A stretch of 47,546 bases of DNA, taken from NCBI GenBank assembly GCA_016931575.1, contig JAFGEO010000011.1, positions 1-47,546 of the forward strand, read 5' to 3'. The position numbers and the translations under genes were made by a program. Positions within the stretch are counted from its first letter, which is position 1. Every line of letters starts with the position of its first letter. This stretch comes from Bacteroidales bacterium (GTDB taxonomy: Bacteria > Bacteroidota > Bacteroidia > Bacteroidales > UBA10428). Of the stretch, positions 42,734 to 47,546 are shown piece by piece. Under the pieces are notes generated by a model. The model made no database searches. It was not told where the DNA came from and was given only the letters and a program-made list of their open reading frames with translations.

Positions 42734-44122
42734 TCAGAGATTCGGATTTGCATCCGTTTCGGCTTTCGGAAGTGGAATAATCAGGTCTTCTGAGTTCCAT
42801 TCCAGGTTACCGATACTTCTTTGCCAGCGCTTATAATCGTGCAGGCGGTGACCTTCGAAGATCAATTCGCGATATCTCTCAAAGCGGATATCATCGAGGG
42901 TAACAGAACCCACATCTACCAAACCTGCTCTCTCCCGAATCACGTTGATATCATCCACCGGACTGTTGGTTCCTACCTGGCTGGCGCCCTGATCGAGGAG
43001 TATCTGGTTTGCTTCGGCGCGGGTAAGGTACATCTCTGCCAGGCGTATGAAAGTAACATTGGTATTATATTCCAGCCATTTTGCGGAATAGATTCCCCTG
43101 GCACGCTGTCCGAACCCTTCATAGTACATAGTGTTCACCTCGCTGTGACTGGTAAGGCCATACTGGACTATGCCGCGGGCATCCTCTGCATCGTAGGTCG
43201 CGGCAAGGAATTCTTCGGTGATCACCATCTCTGATCGTCCATTGGCGTTTGTGCTGGCAAAGAAAGGAGTCATCCCATCATTATTTGCACCTTCATTATC
43301 CAGTTCTGACTGGGCCCATGTCATGATATCCTCGGTACTGTTCACCGATTGATTATAGGCATAGAACACATCGCCTACCAAGGCATACATTCCGGATTCG
43401 ATTACCGAATCGGCCATAGCGGCTGCCTGTTCAAAATTCCCGATCGTCAGGTAATAACGGCTCAGCATAGCCATTGCCGCATACCGGTTTGCAAAGAAGG
43501 TTTCATCGACCGGCAAAAGATCAGCAGCGGCTAACAAATCTGCTTCGACCTGAGTAAAAACTTCCCCAACCGTTGCCCTCGAAGGATAGGTAAGGTCATC
43601 TGCACTCATCACCCCATCCGTGGCCAGCGGAACCGCAGGTGAGTTCATGGCTCCGGTTCCATAGGGAAGCCCGAAAAAGCGTGTCAGATCAAAATGCAGG
43701 ATTCCTCTAAGGAACCGTGCATCGCCTTCCAACTGGCTACGGGTAACATCATCTTCAACGATATCCAGGTTCTCAAGGATCAGGTTACAGCCATTGATGG
43801 CGCGGTAGCTATAGCGCCAGGCATATTCCCCCCACATAAAGGTAGGTACCAATGACTTGTTTTGAAGATCTTCAAGTTCCTCATAAGTTCCTGTGAACCA
43901 AATCTCGCCTGTATCTGCCAGCATTTCAGCAAAATGGAACATGTAGCGCGTATAGTTCCTTCTGGCATAAGCATACGAACTGTTTCTGAGGCTTTTTAAT
44001 CCATCGGATGTACTCAAAGCTTCCTCAATATTCTGGGAATCAGTAGGTATCACATCCAGTTTTTCTGTGCAGGCACTTATCGTGCCAACAATGATAAGTA
44101 ATATGAATATATAGCGTTTCAT
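42734..44122 (-). CDS. SusD/RagB-family outer-membrane lipoprotein
   Basis: A 462-residue lipoprotein with Cys18 as lipidation site (LLIIVGTISAC). SusD proteins cover the SusC barrel and bind the glycan or peptide. RSQLEGDARFLRGILHFDLTRFFG and YTYLTRAEANQILLDQG-type sequence (LAEMYLTRAEANQIL) are diagnostic, as is the C-terminal ELIFEGHRLHDYKRWQRS. It ends DANPNL, slightly shorter than the usual NPNLxQNPGY. SusC lies 24 bases upstream on the same strand, so the pair is an operon. The substrate is not visible from the sequence. No glycoside hydrolase lies within the window next to it. Confidence 0.95.
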   Translation of the reverse strand: MKRYIFILLIIVGTISACTEKLDVIPTDSQNIEEALSTSDGLKSLRNSSYAYARRNYTRYMFHFAEMLADTGEIWFTGTYEELEDLQNKSLVPTFMWGEYAWRYSYRAINGCNLILENLDIVEDDVTRSQLEGDARFLRGILHFDLTRFFGLPYGTGAMNSPAVPLATDGVMSADDLTYPSRATVGEVFTQVEADLLAAADLLPVDETFFANRYAAMAMLSRYYLTIGNFEQAAAMADSVIESGMYALVGDVFYAYNQSVNSTEDIMTWAQSELDNEGANNDGMTPFFASTNANGRSEMVITEEFLAATYDAEDARGIVQYGLTSHSEVNTMYYEGFGQRARGIYSAKWLEYNTNVTFIRLAEMYLTRAEANQILLDQGASQVGTNSPVDDINVIRERAGLVDVGSVTLDDIRFERYRELIFEGHRLHDYKRWQRSIGNLEWNSEDLIIPLPKAETDANPNL

Positions 44123-44146
44123 AATTGCTCTTTTATAGCTGTTTAA

Positions 44147-47100
44147 TTATAATGTGACATTGATCCCGAATGTGAACCCCCTGGCCTGTGGTGTGGCATA
44201 ATATTCGACCCCCTGGGAAATGTTCAGCTGGGTTTGACTCTGTCTGGTTCCGGTTTTGGTTACCTCCGGATCCCAGCCTTCGAAGTCGGTTATTGTCCAA
44301 AGGTTCAACCCGGAAACATAAACCTTAATCCTTTCTACATAAAACTGCCTGCTTATTTTTGCTGGAAGGGTATAGGACAGCGAGACATCTTTTAACCTGA
44401 TATAACTCCCATCTTCAATCCAGCGCGAGGACATCCTTCCTCCGTTATCTTCTCCCAGGCGGGCCTGAGGTACATCTGTGATATCACCAGGCTCCTGCCA
44501 TCTTTCCATCTGATCGATGGTTTGGTTATCCAATCCACCCGCATTATTGGAGGTATAAATACCCTGGAAACGATAAATCTCGTTGCCCTGGACAAACTGG
44601 AAGAAGACATTCAAGGCAACCCCCTTATAGGAGAATGAGTTAATAAACCCACCATAATAATCAGGATGTGGACTGCCCACATTGCGGAATTCTGCTTCTG
44701 CGTAGTCATTCGTTGTTTCACCGGTTTCGGTATAGTACAGAGCATCTCCATTATCCGGATCCACACCGGCATATTCGGGCATATAGAAGAAACCTATAGG
44801 CTGACCCTCTTCAACACGGCTTTGATCAACCGTGATAGGCTCAATCAGTTGAGTCACTACGTTCTCATTGAAGGTGATATTAAAGCTTACATTCCAGATA
44901 AAGTTTCCAAAAACCGGAGTGGCATTCAGTACAAATTCAAAACCTTCATTCTCCATTTCCCCGACATTTTCCAGGATGCTGATGTATCCGTTGCTCATGG
45001 GTATTGCTCTGTTCAACAGCATATCACTGGTTTTCTTAAGGTAGTAATCAAATTCTCCCGAGATTCGGTTCTTGAGAAATCCGAAATCCATTCCAACATC
45101 GAGTTGAGCCGTTTTCTCCCATCGCAGGTCGGAACGTCCGATCTGTGAGGCGTAGAAACCTGTCTCCGTGGTATAATGCCATGCATCCACCAGGTTCATA
45201 TAGCTATAATCAGCAATGCTGGCGTTTCCGGTCATTCCATAGGATGCCTTTGGTTTCAGGAAGAAAATCCAGGGTAGCCTCTCCATAAAGTCTTCTTCAG
45301 AAACAACCCAGCCACCGCTGAATGAATAGAAATTACCAAAACGTGAATCCTCACCAAAACGGCTGGATCCATCCATTCGGTAGCTGCCGGAAATCAGGTA
45401 GCGATTTGCCAGCTTGTAGTTTGCAGTGGCAAAATATGAAAGGAATGTCGTTTGGGTTTTCTGTGAGGTAAAGAAGGAGTTTTCAGAAGCTCCGGCCATA
45501 TCTTCAAAGGCATCACTTGGATAGGTTTTAGCCTGAATACTTCCTATTGAAAAATCTTCCTGCTGAAATGACATTCCCGCAATGACGTTCAAAGAATGCA
45601 CTTTCCCGAAGTCCTTATTAAGCGTAAGATAATTATCGAACTGAAGACTATTATTAGCTACCGAACGCCAGGTTCCGTTACCAGCAGGCTGTCCGTCATC
45701 AGTTTTAGGGCTTTGCCTTTCTTCCTCCCGCTGATGAAAATTATCGACACCGACCAAAGATGTAAGTTTTAGCACCTCCGGGATAATGTTCAGGTTGGCC
45801 TGAAAGCTCCCCATTGTCCTGGAGGTGATCACCTGACTTTTGTTATAGCGTTCGGCAAGCAAACTGTTAAAATAGATCGCATCCGGATTGGGTTCGCCAT
45901 CCTCAAGATAAGCAGGAGTGATTGGAGCCTGGGCAATTAACTGCATCGGGGTAGCAAAAGCATTGTCGTCAGCTACACGATCAAGAGTTGTCTGCGCATA
46001 GTTAACCTTTGCAGAAACATCGAAAAACCTGTTTACCTTATGATCCAGGTTGATTCGACCACTGGCTCGCTTGAGATTATTCTTGATCAGCAAACCCTCC
46101 TGGTCAGAATAAGAAAGACCGGCATAATACGCACTGTTTTCGTTTCCTCCGCTAATATTCAGATAAGTTTCATGCGAGATTGCCTGATCCTTAAAAGCCA
46201 GAGCCTGCCAGTCAGTATCTGCCGTATCCCGTGGCCAGAAGAAATAATCGCGTATAGCCTGTTCACCATCTCCGGGGCCATAATATTCATCACCCCAATA
46301 ATCCACATTCTCAATTGCTTCGCCTAAGAGTTCGAGGTATTCTGCAGCGTTCAGCATTTCAATCTGATTGGTAGGCTGGCGGGTAGAATAAGAATAGCCC
46401 ACATCGATCCTGGATTTTTGACCTGCGCGTCCCGACTTGGTGGTAATGATCACCACTCCGTTTGCCCCCCTTGATCCGTAAATGGCGGAAGCGGAGGCAT
46501 CCTTCAATACCTGTATGGACTTAATGTCGTTAGGATCAAGCGTGATCAGCGGGTTCATAGGCTGGTTTGTGTTGATCCCGAAGTCCTGATTGGCAATAAT
46601 AATCCCGTCCACAACATAAAGGGGCTGATTAGAAGCCGTGATAGAGTTCGTACCACGTACCCTAATGTTAAAAGCTTCTCCGAGTTTTCCGGTAGTACTT
46701 GTCATAAGCACGCCTGAGGTTTTTCCCTGGAGAGCTGATTCGAATGTCGTGGTGGGTACCTGTTGCATGTCTTCGCCCGAAATAGAGCTTATGGAACCTG
46801 TCAGGTCCCTTTTACTTCTAGGCCCGTAACCGACTACTACGACCTCATCAAGGTCCATTGCGACAGGGCTCATGCTAATATTGATCTCTGTCTGATTCGT
46901 AATATCAACTTCCCGGGTTTCCATACCAACAAAGCTGAAAACAAGAGTATTAACTCCTGCAGGCACCTGAATGGAATAATTACCATTTGCATCGGTTATT
47001 ACCCCTGCGGAAGTTCCTTTAGCAAGAACTGTCACTCCCGGCAGTGCCCGGGAGTCATCTGCTGAGACCACAACGCCTGTGATGGTCTTCTGGCCATAGA

Positions 47101-47155
47101 TAAGGGCCATACTGACATACCCTAATGTCAATAGTAAAAAGATACTTTTTTTCAT
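44147..47155 (-). CDS. SusC/RagA-family TonB-dependent transporter
   Basis: A 1002-residue outer-membrane transporter. A signal peptide is followed by the carboxypeptidase-regulatory-like domain (TITGVVVSADDSRALPGVTVLAKGTSAG), then the TonB box region (LDEVVVVGYGPRSKRDLTGSIS), the plug (VPTTTFESALQGKTSGVLMTSTTG, IRVRGTNSITASNQPLYVVDGI, ASASAIYGSRGANGVVIITTKSG) and a beta-barrel ending YATPQARGFTFGINVTL. No STN domain precedes, so sigma signalling through it is unlikely. It forms a pair with the SusD gene 24 bases downstream. The upstream 391 bases to the window edge hold no recognised regulator. Confidence 0.97.
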   Translation of the reverse strand: MKKSIFLLLTLGYVSMALIYGQKTITGVVVSADDSRALPGVTVLAKGTSAGVITDANGNYSIQVPAGVNTLVFSFVGMETREVDITNQTEINISMSPVAMDLDEVVVVGYGPRSKRDLTGSISSISGEDMQQVPTTTFESALQGKTSGVLMTSTTGKLGEAFNIRVRGTNSITASNQPLYVVDGIIIANQDFGINTNQPMNPLITLDPNDIKSIQVLKDASASAIYGSRGANGVVIITTKSGRAGQKSRIDVGYSYSTRQPTNQIEMLNAAEYLELLGEAIENVDYWGDEYYGPGDGEQAIRDYFFWPRDTADTDWQALAFKDQAISHETYLNISGGNENSAYYAGLSYSDQEGLLIKNNLKRASGRINLDHKVNRFFDVSAKVNYAQTTLDRVADDNAFATPMQLIAQAPITPAYLEDGEPNPDAIYFNSLLAERYNKSQVITSRTMGSFQANLNIIPEVLKLTSLVGVDNFHQREEERQSPKTDDGQPAGNGTWRSVANNSLQFDNYLTLNKDFGKVHSLNVIAGMSFQQEDFSIGSIQAKTYPSDAFEDMAGASENSFFTSQKTQTTFLSYFATANYKLANRYLISGSYRMDGSSRFGEDSRFGNFYSFSGGWVVSEEDFMERLPWIFFLKPKASYGMTGNASIADYSYMNLVDAWHYTTETGFYASQIGRSDLRWEKTAQLDVGMDFGFLKNRISGEFDYYLKKTSDMLLNRAIPMSNGYISILENVGEMENEGFEFVLNATPVFGNFIWNVSFNITFNENVVTQLIEPITVDQSRVEEGQPIGFFYMPEYAGVDPDNGDALYYTETGETTNDYAEAEFRNVGSPHPDYYGGFINSFSYKGVALNVFFQFVQGNEIYRFQGIYTSNNAGGLDNQTIDQMERWQEPGDITDVPQARLGEDNGGRMSSRWIEDGSYIRLKDVSLSYTLPAKISRQFYVERIKVYVSGLNLWTITDFEGWDPEVTKTGTRQSQTQLNISQGVEYYATPQARGFTFGINVTL

Positions 47156-47546
47156 AGGTAACAGATATGTTTAATGTTAAGAAGGATCGATTTGAGAAAA
47201 GATACCTGGGGGAAAGAGTATATCGAAAGAAGTAATCCTATTATAAACCTAAAATTTTCATTGATTGGAACTTTCGCCACCAGGTATCGTGTTAACCTGA
47301 TACTAAAGTGCAGATTTACAGATGATTCTCAAGGGTGAAATTACCGAATGGCAGATATGGGTTTCCGGTTGGAGGGATGGAGTTTCCGGGAGCGTATCCT
47401 TGCAGGATCGACTACTTATTCGGTAAAGGAGGAACTGTGGACCTGATTAATTGCATCGCCGTCGGCAAGCCTATGGCGACCGAGGGACGGTTTTGCCTGA
47501 ACTTATTTGTCATGGGTTTATAGAAGGGTTGATGGTTTATGGTTTA
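47156..47546. other. Upstream region of susC at the window edge
   Basis: This 391-base region should contain the susC promoter, but no TAnnTTTG element was found on the minus strand. Near 47455-47490 a GC-rich stretch (CCGTCGG with CCGAGGGACGG) can fold into competing short stems and is followed by TTTT. A 62-codon plus-strand frame there shows no family resemblance. Confidence 0.35.

Noticed and set aside
47335-47523. Plus-strand frame of 62 codons upstream of susC
   Set aside because: No ribosome binding site, no family resemblance and unrelated to flanking genes; the GC-rich part folds instead.

Overview
The window comes from a member of the Bacteroidota, most likely an anaerobic or aerotolerant Bacteroidales-type bacterium. 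It holds a SusC/SusD pair, a protein with a type IX secretion (T9SS) C-terminal domain, a propeller-type hybrid two-component sensor, a radical SAM/lipoprotein pair of the Bacteroidales type, LytTR signalling, and several promoters with -7 elements of the form TAnnTTTG or TAnnTTG. No rRNA, tRNA, CRISPR array or prophage was seen. The only mobile DNA is a decayed IS66 fragment at the left edge.

Layout: 1-353 IS66 remnant; 463-9129 exported subtilase, outer-membrane barrel protein, T9SS cargo with a carbohydrate-binding-like domain, and a giant hybrid sensor kinase; 9571-12914 STAS protein, then the gltX-tatD-tcdA operon on the minus strand; 13039-19262 the two threonine-degradation genes (tdh and kbl, plus strand) separated by a minus-strand block of six envelope genes; 19279-22983 GH43-like lipoprotein, HD phosphohydrolase, a candidate small RNA and waaA; 23190-25739 a Mn-type and an Fe-type superoxide dismutase flanking two tandemly duplicated small membrane proteins; 25843-28164 radical SAM/lipoprotein pair and kdsB; 28311-31466 sigma-54 activator, lptE, a conserved TPR-like protein and secG; 31821-33768 groES-groEL; 33857-36452 exported isoaspartyl methyltransferase and an OmpL47-like protein; 36495-39269 SiaC-like phosphoprotein and TPR-SpoIIE-REC phosphatase; 39603-42482 LytS-like kinase, LytTR regulator and a 49-residue GG-leader peptide; 42734-47155 SusD and SusC.

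Much of the window serves the envelope: Kdo synthesis and transfer (kdsB, waaA), LPS assembly (lptE), secretion (secG, a YidD variant), glycan uptake (SusCD) and extracytoplasmic sensing.

Two features look most novel. The first is a family of four small two-helix membrane proteins (called LFSY here) at 16227, 17447, 23940 and 24614. Two sit in the YidD/LolA-like envelope block and two between the superoxide dismutases. The second is a compact kinase, LytTR regulator and double-glycine peptide operon, laid out like a peptide-signalling circuit. All function assignments rest on reading motifs by eye; no database search was run.
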